Below are positions 9,801-17,802 of a DNA stretch of 64,000 nucleotides, piece by piece. The position numbers were made by a program, and so were the translations under genes. The notes beneath the pieces were generated by a model. That model saw nothing but the letters and a program-made list of their open reading frames with translations, searched no databases and had not been told where the DNA came from. How positions within the stretch are numbered: the first letter of the stretch is position 1; the number at the start of each line of letters is the position of its first letter. This stretch comes from Lutimonas saemankumensis (GTDB lineage: Bacteria > Bacteroidota > Bacteroidia > Flavobacteriales > Flavobacteriaceae). The stretch covers positions 434,001 through 498,000 of the forward strand of contig NZ_JAIUZR010000005.1 in NCBI RefSeq assembly GCF_020171465.1, written 5' to 3'.

Positions 9801-10884
9801 TTCTTGTACCCGTTGTGGTTGCATTCCTGTTGGTGACCCAGATTTCAATTCTTGTAATATTGATCGAGCTGTTTATAAGCGGGAAGTTTTCAAGAGCCTT
9901 GTTGTACTTATCCCTGAAGGCATGGCTTATAAAAAAGTGTCTGTTGTTGTCATAATTACTGGCCTTAAAATCAAATTCGTTCAAAATTGCCCCACCTTGT
10001 GCAGAAACAGACCTTGTCTGGGATCTTTGCTGGGAAAATATTCCTGTGACCGTAGTCTTACCGAATTGAAGTTCCATTTTGGCCCCAAACAGGTTCTGCG
10101 CTCCTGTAACCAGAGAATTTCTAATGGGCATTGATACATTACCCACCTCAATTTTTCGGATGATATCATCTTCAGTTGGCGTATATTCCAACTTTACCAT
10201 ATTTTGAAAATTAAAGGTGGACTGAGTATCAAAGTTGGCCATTACCCTTAATCGGGTTCCTATTCTAGCATTTAAACTCGCATTGATCTCCTGGTCAAAG
10301 TCAAAGGTTGTGCTTTGTCGGTTGTTTTCAGAAAGCTGTGGATTTTCCACTTTCTGGTATATAAGTCCCATCTTAATCAAGATAGAACCCTGAACATTTA
10401 CATCGATCTGATTTCCACCAAAAACACTTTCAAAAAAATTTGAATTTACATAGTAAGTTGGAAGAAGGTTCTTCTGAACATCAGAGGCTTCTTTGGTCTT
10501 GCCGCCAATAGCATTTAATTTTTCCTTGGAATACTCGAGCATGTCTCTCTGAAGCCGGTAATCTTTGTATTCTTCAGGAGTCATCTGAGTAGGATATTTG
10601 ACGTAGTAATCGCCAATTTTTTCCATCAGGATATAATTGCCCGTCTGTGGATCGTATATCGTTTCGAGTTCCTTGTTGTCATTCAGAAAAAGCCGTCCGC
10701 TTTGATTGCTGTTAAAGGAATAAGGTAAAGGTGAAATAGTGTCTCTTGAGGTAGAAGTTGTTGGTTGAGTGTTAGTTACGGAATTATTATCAGAATTTAT
10801 TTGAGCCGAAACATAAGCCGTACTAAATAACAGTACGATCAATATAATAGGGAGATTATATTTAAATCGTTTTACTCTTGACAA
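3817..10884 (-). CDS. sprA: SprA, giant outer-membrane translocon of the type IX secretion system
   Basis: SprA (Sov in Porphyromonas) forms the very large single-chain beta-barrel through which type IX secretion substrates, including gliding adhesins, cross the outer membrane. The length of 2355 aa matches the family (about 2300-2500). A Sec signal peptide ends near AYVSAQ at about residue 28. The middle carries family-typical segments such as GAYLTYRTEVPKLTKW, PGTPKGIDLEG and SYIDDFEGAQIPLDI. The C-terminal third is rich in alternating aromatic/hydrophobic strands and ends in GGISVRYIIGN, as expected of an outer-membrane barrel. It begins 3 bases after the ruvA stop and is followed by gcvH, the order commonly seen in flavobacteria. 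The cell is therefore expected to have T9SS and possibly gliding. No other gld/spr genes are in the window. Confidence 0.95.
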   Translation of the reverse strand: MSRVKRFKYNLPIILIVLLFSTAYVSAQINSDNNSVTNTQPTTSTSRDTISPLPYSFNSNQSGRLFLNDNKELETIYDPQTGNYILMEKIGDYYVKYPTQMTPEEYKDYRLQRDMLEYSKEKLNAIGGKTKEASDVQKNLLPTYYVNSNFFESVFGGNQIDVNVQGSILIKMGLIYQKVENPQLSENNRQSTTFDFDQEINASLNARIGTRLRVMANFDTQSTFNFQNMVKLEYTPTEDDIIRKIEVGNVSMPIRNSLVTGAQNLFGAKMELQFGKTTVTGIFSQQRSQTRSVSAQGGAILNEFDFKASNYDNNRHFFISHAFRDKYNKALENFPLINSSINITRIEIWVTNRNATTTGTRNIVALADLGENNPDNIGPANVIPNPGGQDPSNEANNLEDLLTLNGPIREISTVGQALAPYNMSQGRDYTILENAIKLVQGVDFTMNAQLGFITLNRRLVDADVMAVAYEYTDGTEVYRVGEFTDAGVIAPDNLVVKMLRSEIINPTIPMFDLLMKNVYEIPGAFQLQKDGFRLELLYYDDATGEPVNILQNAQTPGVNDRTILNLLKLDRLDQNNNFKPEGDGFFDYVEGITIDSPNGYFIFPTVEPFGEDLDDQLLPEDDVYIFRELYDRTQAEAQNDFQQKDKYSFKGYFKSDSKSGIPLGAFNVPRGSVKVTSGGRELVEGVDYVVDYNIGNVQIINPTLIASDAPIQVDVENNIGFNQQQRRYMGVDVLHVFNEKLAVGGNIINLNERPLTQKAQFGSEPVNNTIIGAYLTYRTEVPKLTKWANALPNIDTDVPSYVSVRSELAYLIPGTPKGIDLEGAATSYIDDFEGAQIPLDIKSPKQWFTSSTPLGQSGDLDFTNGNIAPGLPDELRTGAKRSKLAWYSIDQIFYGSSLRPPNIDSEELSRAEVRQVNYSELFPQVDLDVTQSSIIRTFDMAYYPEERGTNNYDDSFGSDGKYINPEDRWAGVTRALTTTNFQQANIEYVQFWLMDPYENYSIKPEEGGPIAPPGLQDQVGELYFNFGNISEDILKDDRKMFENGLPEDGIQIPGSNIESTPWSSIPTEQSLLYAFPESDEARLNQDLGLDGINDEDESTKYGTVFGEDPSADNFHYFRGSDFDAEDASILTRYKDFSLTEGNSPTINNSPENYPTSSTTFPDVEDINRDQTMNAIESYYQYKVSLNKTDLVVGQNYIVDSRVTTVQLPNNTTQTTTWYQFRIPITTPEDPSNIINDMAGFTSIRFMRMFLTKFKVPVVLRFGELQLVRGDWRRYTKTLDDNIVPPQEISPEENQKFEVGVVNIEENEDRQPIPYVLPPGIKRERLQGTTTIQQQNEQSVSMKVDDLQPGDTRTIFKNTTFDLRMYKQLKMFIHAEGKVGQLEVKDNELLGIIRLGSDTDDNYYQVEIPLKITDFNAVTPEEIWPVENNLDAAIKDFGNLKLERLEIGAPAGELYPKPVAGEDPEFRIRVKGNPNLSNIRTIMLGVKNVAISPKSMELWFNELRVADFDNKSSWAAIVNADANLADFADVSVTGSASTIGFGSLDQMVNERSQDEMKQYGFVSNINIGQLLPKRANVSIPINFSFGEEFRDPKYDPRFKDVLFQNGSTDADLARDYTQRKSINFINVRRNRTSQSGKPHFYDVENFSVSYLFNETYHRDYNIQKFIDQKLRASANYTYSFEPKVIEPFKSWGLVSDKAYLKFIKDFNLSLLPTSFAINSNIVRSYSEQLSRSLVEGLPDLPVLKQRNFMFDWDYLIAYNLSKSLQFSLRALNNYAYDQFGDNEDLQIYDQFFRIGRPEHYHQTFNLTYKIPFDKFPVLDFINGTYNYTADYDWQAPAYTTIDQVGNTIQNANTHNFTADMGMDRLYNYLGFTKLFTKRKTVDVKQDPETGQQLKAKKGLSTGQKIGKVGIDILTSVKNIRLSYTENNGTFLPGYIPEFGLLGQSNYNGTFAPTFGFVFGSQADILDKAIRNGWLISRGQGDNFYARNYSRSHYDKFDYSANVKFTRDLDIELFGNRTFTESFNQQLDVINGVLDNTPKNGIGNFSISHMMLGSSFKDEAEVFQQFKDNRKIISQRLADETGGNIDGFGDTSQDVVLPAFLAAYSGRSAESVKLSAFRSTPIPNWRISYKGLMSIPWVKTNFRSFTLEHSYRSVYSILSFTNNLKYDEDNPYEDSNRDIAGNYNPQKLYNGVNLIEEFSPLIRVDFKLKNSLSLRAAFNKDKALNLNFNNNTVTEVSGEELVLGMGYRIQNVKMKFKTGSGGGSTTFQGDINLKLDLGIRDNLTIVRPYGIEDEITNNQITGGQSLVSFKFLADYSLNKNLLASFFFDYNNSKFAISTTYPRTSINGGISVRYIIGN

Positions 10885-10887
10885 ACG

Positions 10888-11469
10888 TTACAAGTTTTTA
10901 AGCGCCTTCTTAATTAATTCCTCCAGACTTATATCAGGAGAATCTTGTAAAATAACTTGTATAACTTTTTCAACTTTTTTTCTAGAAAATCCTAAGACTT
11001 CTAAAGCAGATAACGCTTCAATTTTAATAGTATTGTTTGAAACCGGTAAATCTTCGGAAATTTCATAAGATTTTAGAATTTTGTCTTTGAGGTCAACGAT
11101 AACTCTTTGGGCAGTTTTAAGTCCAATTCCTTTAACGGATTGGATTTTTGATACATCTTCGCTGCCAATGGCCCTCTGGATTTCTTCAGTATCCATTGAC
11201 GATAACATGGTAATGGCGGTACTTGGTCCAACACCTGAAACCGAGATGAGAAGTTTAAAAATCTCCCGTTCTGTTTTTTGATAAAATCCGTAAAGAATAT
11301 GGGCATCTTCACGAATTACCAGATGAGTGAATAATTTTAGGTTCTCCTGGTCTGGGATATTTGAAAATGTTTGAAGAGAAACATGTACGTGATAGCCAAT
11401 ACCATTGCATTCTAATACCACGTGGTCGGGATTTTTTTCGACCAGTTTACCTTGAATATGTGTGATCAT
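10888..11469 (-). CDS. ruvA: Holliday junction branch migration protein RuvA
   Basis: RuvA binds four-way junctions as a tetramer and loads the RuvB motor during recombinational repair. The 193-aa protein has the N-terminal OB fold (starting MITHIQGKLVEKNPDHVVLE), two helix-hairpin-helix motifs (SVSGVGPSTA near residue 75 and SVKGIGLKTAQR near residue 110), and the C-terminal RuvB-interacting three-helix domain (ALSALEVLGFSRKKVEK). It is the first gene of the ruvA-sprA-gcvH-vanZ operon. Its partner ruvB lies about 4.7 kb away on the same strand in a separate unit, which is normal for this phylum. Confidence 0.96.
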   Translation of the reverse strand: MITHIQGKLVEKNPDHVVLECNGIGYHVHVSLQTFSNIPDQENLKLFTHLVIREDAHILYGFYQKTEREIFKLLISVSGVGPSTAITMLSSMDTEEIQRAIGSEDVSKIQSVKGIGLKTAQRVIVDLKDKILKSYEISEDLPVSNNTIKIEALSALEVLGFSRKKVEKVIQVILQDSPDISLEELIKKALKNL

Positions 11470-11491
11470 AAATTTTGAATCGAGATGGAGT

Positions 11492-11499
11492 CAAATGTA
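11492..11499 (-). promoter_or_regulatory. Candidate -7 box upstream of ruvA-sprA
   Basis: CAAATGTA on the plus strand reads TACATTTG on the minus strand, matching the Bacteroidota TAnnTTTG element, 22 bases before the ruvA start. A CAAA (TTTG on the minus strand) at 11515-11518 is 15 bases away, shorter than the usual 19-21, so the -33 assignment is weak. Confidence 0.4.
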
Positions 11500-11627
11500 A
11501 CAATTTTATCTTCTCAAAATGAAAATGTTAATCTTAATTTTACAACTTTTTCCAACCGTTTTCAGACAATTTCAAAGTATCGGTTTAATGCTTGTAAACC
11601 CGGCAAAAAAACCGTAAAAATGAGGTG

Positions 11628-13898
11628 TTATTTTTTACGACTCTGGGCATCAACTACTGCTATACACACCATATTGACAATTTCATCAACACTCGCACCT
11701 AATTGAATGAGGTGAACTGGCTTTTGGAGTCCCATGATGATGGGGCCTATAGACTCTGCTGCGTGAATTTCTTTTAATAATTTATAACTGATATTTGCCG
11801 ATTCCAAATTCGGATAAATGAGTCCATTGACCTTTTTGCCCTGAAGTTTGGAGAACGAAAATTTGTCACGCCGCATTTTTTCATTCAATGCGAAGTCTGC
11901 CTGTAATTCGCCATCAATGACCACATGTGGGTAATATTTATGCAGATAATTAACAGCTTCCGACATTTTTTTTGCTGAATCAGAGCTGGAGGATCCAAAA
12001 TTTGAAAATGATACCATGGCCAGGTTTGGTTTCAGGCCAAACATTTTCATCGTTTTGTCAGTCATTCTTGCTATTTCAGTCAAATCTTTCGCATTGGGAT
12101 TGATATTCATGGCTGTATCCGAAAGAAATAATGGCCCTCTGTCAGTTAGCATGAGATTTGTCGCAGCTACCCTGCGAATGCCTTTGATTTTTCCTATCAA
12201 TTCGATCATGGGCCTCGCAACGGTAGGGTAACTTCTCGTATAACCAGTGACCAGGGCGTCTGCTTGACTTTCATTGACCATCATGGCTGCAAAATAATTC
12301 CTTTCGCGCATCCATTTTTGAGCTTCTAACAGGGTCATCCCTTTACGCTGTTCTTTCTTCCAGAATATTTCTGCAAATTCATTTCTCCGCTGTTCCTCTT
12401 CCTTAGACTTAGGGTCAATAATCCGGATCGATCCTTCAAACTGAATTTCCTTCATGAGCGCTTCGATAGCAATTTTATCGCCCAGCAGTATAGGTATAGC
12501 AATTCCTTCGTCATAGGCAATCTGCGCCGCTTTTAAGACATTTAACTGATCAGCTTCGGCAAATACCACGGTTTTTGGATCTGACTTGGCCCTGTTGGTT
12601 ACAAGCCTCATCAATTTGCTTCCCGTTCCAAGCCTTTCTATCAATATTTCTCTGTAGGCATCCCAGTCTTCAATCGGCAACTGTGCCACTCCGGAATCCA
12701 TTGCTGCCTTGGCTACGGCTGGTGGAATTTCACTGATCAATCTCAAATCGAAGGGCTTGGGAATGATGTAGTCCTTTCCAAAAGTGATCATTTTCTTGTT
12801 ATAGGTAATGTTTACCTGTTCAGGAACACTCTGTTTGGTGAGGTCGGCCAGGGCATGAACAGCTGCCATTTTCATTTCTTCATTGATCTTTTTCGCTCTG
12901 ACATCAAGTGCTCCTCTAAAAATGAACGGAAAGCCAAGAACATTGTTTACCTGATTGGGATGATCAGACCTTCCGGTCGCCATAATGATGTCCTTTCGGG
13001 TCTCAACGGCGAGTTGATATGAGATTTCAGGATCAGGGTTTGCAAGGGCAAAAACAATTGGGTTCTTTGCCATGGACAATAACATTTCTGGACTCACTAC
13101 GTTCCCAATGGAAAGGCCAATAAACACGTCTGCCCCTTTCATTGCATCTTGCAGGGTGTACAGGTCCTTGTCCGTGGTAAACTCTTTTTTCTGTTTATTT
13201 AGGTCCGTTCTGTCAGATCTTAATACACCCTTGCTGTCGCACATGACAATATTTTCCTTCTGCACACCTAATTTTTTGTATAAGCGTGTGCATGAAATAG
13301 AAGCGGCTCCCGCACCATTTATCACGACGTTAACCTCTGATGCTTCTTTTCCTGCAATTTCAAGCGCATTCTTAAGGGCAGCTGCGGAAATGATCGCTGT
13401 ACCATGCTGGTCATCGTGCATCACCGGTATATTCAGTTCTTCCTTTAATCTTGTTTCTATTTCAAAGGCTTCAGGGGCTTTAATGTCTTCAAGATTGATT
13501 CCTCCAAAAGTAGGAGCAATGGCCTTAACTGTCTCCACAAATTTATCAACGTCTTTGGCATCTACTTCAATATCGAAGACATCAATGTCTGCAAAAATTT
13601 TGAATAACAGCGCCTTTCCTTCCATTACAGGTTTTGAAGCCAGAGGGCCGATATCACCAAGGCCAAGTACGGCGGTTCCGTTGGAGATTACGGCTACAAG
13701 ATTTGCTTTAGAAGTATAATTGTATACCTTTTGCCCGTTTTTTTCAATTTCCAGGCAAGGTTCGGCTACACCTGGAGAATAGGCGAGAGAAAGATCCCTT
13801 TGAGTTGCATGTTTCTTGGTAGGTAAAACCTGAATTTTACCGGGAGTGGGAAATTCATGGTATTCTAAAGCATCTGTTTTTTTAATTTTGGAGCTCAT
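11628..13898 (-). CDS. maeB: NADP-dependent malic enzyme with C-terminal phosphotransacetylase-like domain
   Basis: MaeB decarboxylates malate to pyruvate with NADP reduction, supplying NADPH and pyruvate. The 756-aa length is that of the two-domain form. The malic enzyme part (about residues 1-420) contains SLAYSPGVAEPC, NGTAVLGLGDIGPLASKP, LEDIKAPEAFEIE and the nucleotide-binding VVINGAGAASISC. The remaining about 330 residues form a PTA_PTB-type domain (VVFAEADQLNVLKAAQIA through GPIIMGLQKPVHLI). In studied MaeB proteins this domain is regulatory, responding to acetyl-CoA, rather than a functional phosphotransacetylase. The gene is monocistronic. A CAAAGTTA match at 13923-13930 (TAACTTTG on the minus strand) is a candidate -7 box. 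The NADP rather than NAD preference is inferred from the architecture. Confidence 0.93.
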   Translation of the reverse strand: MSSKIKKTDALEYHEFPTPGKIQVLPTKKHATQRDLSLAYSPGVAEPCLEIEKNGQKVYNYTSKANLVAVISNGTAVLGLGDIGPLASKPVMEGKALLFKIFADIDVFDIEVDAKDVDKFVETVKAIAPTFGGINLEDIKAPEAFEIETRLKEELNIPVMHDDQHGTAIISAAALKNALEIAGKEASEVNVVINGAGAASISCTRLYKKLGVQKENIVMCDSKGVLRSDRTDLNKQKKEFTTDKDLYTLQDAMKGADVFIGLSIGNVVSPEMLLSMAKNPIVFALANPDPEISYQLAVETRKDIIMATGRSDHPNQVNNVLGFPFIFRGALDVRAKKINEEMKMAAVHALADLTKQSVPEQVNITYNKKMITFGKDYIIPKPFDLRLISEIPPAVAKAAMDSGVAQLPIEDWDAYREILIERLGTGSKLMRLVTNRAKSDPKTVVFAEADQLNVLKAAQIAYDEGIAIPILLGDKIAIEALMKEIQFEGSIRIIDPKSKEEEQRRNEFAEIFWKKEQRKGMTLLEAQKWMRERNYFAAMMVNESQADALVTGYTRSYPTVARPMIELIGKIKGIRRVAATNLMLTDRGPLFLSDTAMNINPNAKDLTEIARMTDKTMKMFGLKPNLAMVSFSNFGSSSSDSAKKMSEAVNYLHKYYPHVVIDGELQADFALNEKMRRDKFSFSKLQGKKVNGLIYPNLESANISYKLLKEIHAAESIGPIIMGLQKPVHLIQLGASVDEIVNMVCIAVVDAQSRKK

Positions 13899-13960
13899 AT
13901 TTTTGTTTTTTGCTAAGGCTTACAAAGTTAATTTTTTTGAGGTAAGATAATGCTGATAAC

Positions 13961-14887
13961 TCATTTTTTTAAGAATTTGATATTTCTCTGGAACCCCTTG
14001 AATTTAGCCCTTTTCACAGCCGAATTTTTAAAGATCTCCCGAAAAATCTCTTCGGTAATTTCTTCCCAGTCGTTCTTACTGTATGACAGCAATCTCGGAT
14101 CCGGCTGAAATTTCTCTTCATGATGTGGTTTTGAAAACCTGTTCCAGGGGCATACATCCTGGCAGATGTCACATCCAAAGGCCCAGTCTTCAAATTTGTT
14201 TTTGAAAACCTGAGGAATTTCATCCTTTAGTTCAATGGTAAAATAAGAGATACATTTATTTGCATCTATAGTGTTTCTGGGCAGGATGGCTTCCGTTGGG
14301 CAGGCATCAATACACCGTGTACAGGAACCGCAGTGATCCGTTGAAAAAGGAGCATCGTATTCAAACTCCAGATCTGTTATGATCTCGGCCAGAAAGAAGA
14401 AGGATCCCCTTTGTTTAGAGATAAGTAAAGAATGTTTTCCCAGCCAGCCCAGACCACTTTTTTGCGCCCACGTCCTCTCCATGACCGGGGCTGAATCTGT
14501 GAATACTCTGGCATTAAAATCACCTATGGAAGACTGAAGGATGGAAACTAAGGATCTTAATTTGTTTCTAATAACCTGATGGTAATCTTCTCCGTAAGCA
14601 TATTTCGCAATTTGGTAGCTGTCCCTGTTTTGGGTTTCCGAAGGGAAATAGTTGTAAATCAATGAAATGACACTTTTTGCTCCGGGAACAAGTTTTCTGG
14701 GGTCTAGTCGTTTTTCAAAATGGTTACCCATATAACTCATTTGACCGTGAAATCCTTGTTTCAGCCACTGTTCCAGTTTAGGGGCTTCTTCACTTAAAAA
14801 TTCAGCCTTGGCTACACCACAGGCCTCAAATCCAAGCTTTTTGGCTTCCAGTTTTAAGATCTGGCTATATTTTTTCTTATTTATCAA
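13961..14887 (-). CDS. queG: Epoxyqueuosine reductase
   Basis: QueG performs the last step of queuosine synthesis, reducing epoxyqueuosine in tRNA with a cobalamin cofactor and two [4Fe-4S] clusters. The 308-aa protein contains both ferredoxin-like clusters, [12 protein letters not shown] near residue 190 and [11 protein letters not shown] near residue 240, and the N-terminal DUF1730-type cobalamin-binding region with [23 protein letters not shown]. The [19 protein letters not shown] segment is typical of the family. It lies between maeB and the AraC-type regulator with no overlap and is probably its own unit. No other queuosine gene is in the window. Confidence 0.95.
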   Translation of the reverse strand: MINKKKYSQILKLEAKKLGFEACGVAKAEFLSEEAPKLEQWLKQGFHGQMSYMGNHFEKRLDPRKLVPGAKSVISLIYNYFPSETQNRDSYQIAKYAYGEDYHQVIRNKLRSLVSILQSSIGDFNARVFTDSAPVMERTWAQKSGLGWLGKHSLLISKQRGSFFFLAEIITDLEFEYDAPFSTDHCGSCTRCIDACPTEAILPRNTIDANKCISYFTIELKDEIPQVFKNKFEDWAFGCDICQDVCPWNRFSKPHHEEKFQPDPRLLSYSKNDWEEITEEIFREIFKNSAVKRAKFKGFQRNIKFLKK

Positions 14888-14947
14888 ATCGTTGAAGGGG
14901 TCAGCGAGCTAAAATACACTTTTGTCAAGACCAATTATAATGGATGC

Positions 14948-16036
14948 TTATTTAATTTTGGAAGGACTGACTCCATATTTTTTCTGGAAGCATTTTGTAA
15001 AATAGGATGCATTGTTAAAGCCTACATCCAAAGAAGTTTCGGAGATATTCGCACCTCCTTTTTTAAGCAGTTCAAATGCTTTTTTTAATCTGATGTTTCG
15101 TATAAAATTATTTGGAGAGAACCCGGTAAGGTTTGTTGTTTTTCTGTAGAGCTGAGCTCGTGACACCCCCATTGACTCGCAAAGAGATTTTACATTTAAT
15201 TCGTGATTGTCAAGGTTTTCTTTTGTGAAGTCATACAGTTTAGACAAAAATTTTCCATCTCGATCCTCAACGACACGATATTTCTTTTTCAGATCTTGAT
15301 TGTGCTCTAAATTTGAGAAGTCGGCGAAAGAGCGTGAACTCGTTATTTTTGAACTTTTAGAGATATCGCATAATATTTCAGAAAAATTAATCGCTTCTTC
15401 AAAAAATCCCTGAGCTGCTGTCACAGGCTGCCCCACACAGATCCCAATTTTGAATTTTACATTTTTGTATCTCCGTTTGAGTAGAGTTGAATGCAAATGT
15501 TTTCGTAAGTCAATACTTGAATTCAAAGCGGCTCCCGGAGTCATGAAGACTCCTATGATATGGTTGTTCAGATGATCCATATCACGACCTTGAAATTTTT
15601 CTATTATACCAATGCATTCCAGTTTGAGCTGATCAAATGACTTTTGAAATCGTTCCCGATTTGTAGGTTCTTTCACGGGAGCAATCAGTTTGAGCGACAT
15701 GATGAAGCGATAGCCATTGTCTATTTCACCGTTGATATGTCTGACCAGCCCGTGGTCAATTTGCTGATTATCTCCCAGAAAAAGGTCATACATTCCTTTT
15801 TTTATTTCAACGAGATTACAGGCTTTGATACCATTGGCTTCCCTGTGAGTTGCCTCGCAGGCTTCTTTGCTGGGGCCTTCAATTAGGCAATAGGCTTTAC
15901 CATCTTTTTCGTTGATCCAGTACTGATGATATTTTACCTTGTATTTTTCCTGGACGGCCAGATCCCTTAAATGGGCTTCATGAGAATCTTCAACATTAAT
16001 TTCAGGTAGGTCATGAAAGTCCATATAAATAGGCAT
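14948..16036 (-). CDS. DUF4242 / cyclase-like / AraC-family DNA-binding protein
   Basis: This is a three-part cytosolic regulator of about 362 aa. Residues 1-85 match DUF4242 (a small alpha/beta domain reported to bind nickel in SCO4226), with many His residues: FHDLPE, DSHEAH, KYHQYW and ATHREANG. The middle (about 100-245) resembles a degenerate class III nucleotide cyclase fold, with IIEKFQGRDMDHLNNHIIGVF followed by KFKIGICVGQPV; the catalytic Asp pair is not evident. The last about 100 residues form an AraC double helix-turn-helix (SLCESMGVSRAQLYRKT and SETSLDVGFNNASYFTKCF). I start at the ATG at 16034-16036 because the DUF4242 domain begins there; an upstream in-frame ATG at 16066 adds 10 unconserved residues. 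Ligand and targets are unknown. Metal or small-molecule sensing is inference. Confidence 0.8.
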   Translation of the reverse strand: MPIYMDFHDLPEINVEDSHEAHLRDLAVQEKYKVKYHQYWINEKDGKAYCLIEGPSKEACEATHREANGIKACNLVEIKKGMYDLFLGDNQQIDHGLVRHINGEIDNGYRFIMSLKLIAPVKEPTNRERFQKSFDQLKLECIGIIEKFQGRDMDHLNNHIIGVFMTPGAALNSSIDLRKHLHSTLLKRRYKNVKFKIGICVGQPVTAAQGFFEEAINFSEILCDISKSSKITSSRSFADFSNLEHNQDLKKKYRVVEDRDGKFLSKLYDFTKENLDNHELNVKSLCESMGVSRAQLYRKTTNLTGFSPNNFIRNIRLKKAFELLKKGGANISETSLDVGFNNASYFTKCFQKKYGVSPSKIK

Positions 16037-16125
16037 GGTTGAAGATTTAGGGAGCCTAATATACAAAAAATCTTAAAATTTTTAAGCAGATTGGAATCCA
16101 GGGATTTGGTTGTCAAATGGGTATT

Positions 16126-17148
16126 TTAAAACAATTCCCCTTGTGAAGATCCCTTGATTTTTCCCAGATGCTTGTAGGCCAAATCGGTAACTTCCCTGCC
16201 CCTAGGAGTCCTCATGATGAATCCTTCCTGAATTAAAAAAGGTTCATATACCTCTTCAATGGTTTCAGCATTTTCTCCAACGGCGGTAGCAAGTGTGCTG
16301 ATTCCCACCGGGCCTCCTTTGAATTTGTCGATAATTGTGCTCAGGATTTTATTGTCCATTTCGTCCAGTCCGTGTTTATCCACATTGAGCGCGTTCAAGG
16401 CGTATTTGGCAATAGCAATATCGATATGTCCGTCTCCCTTGATCTGGGCGAAATCCCGGACACGTCGTAAAAGGGCATTTGCTATTCTAGGTGTCCCTCT
16501 GCTTCTTCCGGCAATTTCAATCGCTGCCTCCATAGAATTGGGCACATGCAGAATTCCTGCACTTCTTTGAATGATATGTGTTAGCAGCTCTGTACTGTAA
16601 TATTGCAAGCGGCTGCTGATACCAAAACGAGCTCTCATCGGAGCCGTTAAAAGTCCGGAACGCGTTGTTGCACCAATAAGTGTAAATGGTTCCAGATTGA
16701 TCTGTACGCTTCTCGCATTGGGTCCAGATTCAATCATGATATCGATCTTGTAATCTTCCATTGCTGAATAAAGATATTCCTCAATTACCGGGCTCAATCG
16801 ATGAATTTCATCGATAAAAAGAACGTCTCTTTCTCCCAGATTTGTCAGTAATCCTGCAAGATCCCCGGGTTTGTCCAAAACAGGACCCGAAGTTACCTTA
16901 ATATTGGCCTTAAGCTCATTGGCAATTATATGGGCAAGTGTAGTTTTACCAAGTCCGGGGGGACCATGAAAAAGTGTATGGTCAAGGGCCTCTTCCCTTT
17001 GATTTGCAGCTTCTACAAAAATTTTCAGATTTTCAAGAACCTGATCCTGGCCTGCAAAATCGTCAAACGACAGGGGCCTTAATTTCTTTTCCAGATCGAA
17101 TTCTTCCGGGTTAAGATTTTTATTTGAGGCATCGAGGTATTCGTTCAT
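16126..17148 (-). CDS. ruvB: Holliday junction DNA helicase RuvB
   Basis: RuvB is the hexameric AAA+ motor that drives branch migration with RuvA. The 340-aa protein shows Walker [12 protein letters not shown] near residue 63, Walker [10 protein letters not shown] near residue 115, sensor 1 GATTRSGLL, the arginine-finger region PMRARFGI, and the C-terminal winged helix ending in [17 protein letters not shown], which contacts DNA. Length and motifs are complete. It lies upstream of the AraC-type gene and after a SPOR-domain gene. ruvA is 4.7 kb away in a different operon. Confidence 0.97.
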   Translation of the reverse strand: MNEYLDASNKNLNPEEFDLEKKLRPLSFDDFAGQDQVLENLKIFVEAANQREEALDHTLFHGPPGLGKTTLAHIIANELKANIKVTSGPVLDKPGDLAGLLTNLGERDVLFIDEIHRLSPVIEEYLYSAMEDYKIDIMIESGPNARSVQINLEPFTLIGATTRSGLLTAPMRARFGISSRLQYYSTELLTHIIQRSAGILHVPNSMEAAIEIAGRSRGTPRIANALLRRVRDFAQIKGDGHIDIAIAKYALNALNVDKHGLDEMDNKILSTIIDKFKGGPVGISTLATAVGENAETIEEVYEPFLIQEGFIMRTPRGREVTDLAYKHLGKIKGSSQGELF

Positions 17149-17174
17149 GATGTAAGGACTCTATTATGAATCGA

Positions 17175-17579
17175 TTATTCAATTTCAATTTCAGAAGCAA
17201 GAACAATGGCACTGGGGTATTCCTTTTTTATCGTGACAATGGCTCTGTCAGCATCAAGTCTGGTCCTGTAGTTGCCTACCTGTAATTTCCACTGTGGAGT
17301 ACTGAAAATGATTGAAGTCGCAATATCAGGAAAAAGTGAGGAAAACTCATCTTTGATCTCATAACATTCTTTCTCGCTCCCATAGTAAATCTGGATTTTG
17401 TAGCCTTTAAACTTTTCCAGTGACTTATTATAATCTTTCTTCTGGGCCAACATTTCATCAACATGAGCACTGGTTTCGATTCTAACTTTACCCTCTTTGT
17501 TTTGTGCCGAAACATTGTATTGCAAAAAGACAAAACAAATTAGAAAAAAGCTCCATCGGTATTTCAAAAATTCCTGCAT
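17175..17579 (-). CDS. Small secreted SPOR-domain protein
   Basis: This 134-aa protein has an N-terminal signal peptide (hydrophobic residues about 9-22, cleavage after NVSAQ near 25). Its C-terminal half matches the SPOR domain: YKIQIYYGSEKEC, then STPQWKLQVGNYRTRLDADRA. SPOR domains bind denuded glycan strands at division sites, but many periplasmic members have no defined role. It sits 26 bases upstream of ruvB on the same strand and may be cotranscribed. A candidate -7 box (CAAATCTA, i.e. TAGATTTG on the minus strand) lies at 17595-17602. It is divergent from the act operon. Confidence 0.75.
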   Translation of the reverse strand: MQEFLKYRWSFFLICFVFLQYNVSAQNKEGKVRIETSAHVDEMLAQKKDYNKSLEKFKGYKIQIYYGSEKECYEIKDEFSSLFPDIATSIIFSTPQWKLQVGNYRTRLDADRAIVTIKKEYPSAIVLASEIEIE

Positions 17580-17676
17580 TGATAATATTTTTTACAAATC
17601 TAAAACAATATTTTTAGAAAGGTATTTCTTTCTTATTTAGAATCATTATAAATTAATATTAACAGAATATTAATAC

Positions 17677-17706
17677 TTTGTCTAAACGTAAGAAAATGTA
17701 TTTTTG
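17677..17706 (+). promoter_or_regulatory. Promoter candidate P1 of the act operon
   Basis: TTTG at 17677-17680 and TATTTTTG at 17699-17706 are 18 bases apart, close to the Bacteroidota -33/-7 consensus. A second TATTTTTG at 17759-17766 with TTTG at 17732-17735 (23 bases) may be a downstream promoter P2. Both precede the chosen actA start at 17803. Confidence 0.55.
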
Positions 17707-17802
17707 CACAATCTTTTGATTGAACATGATATTTGTCATGAATTTGTCAAACCAGGAATATTTTTGCGCCCTATCAAGGGGTCTTTTAATATAACGAAAA
17801 CG

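Noticed and set aside
5238-9955. Many long open frames on both strands inside sprA
   Set aside because: They are antisense or shifted shadows of a 2355-codon gene, with no start context, domains or codon pattern of their own.
17704-17802. N-terminal extension of ActA by 33 residues
   Set aside because: It precedes a clear signal peptide, overlaps promoter-like sequence and has no family conservation; the ATG at 17803 is better.
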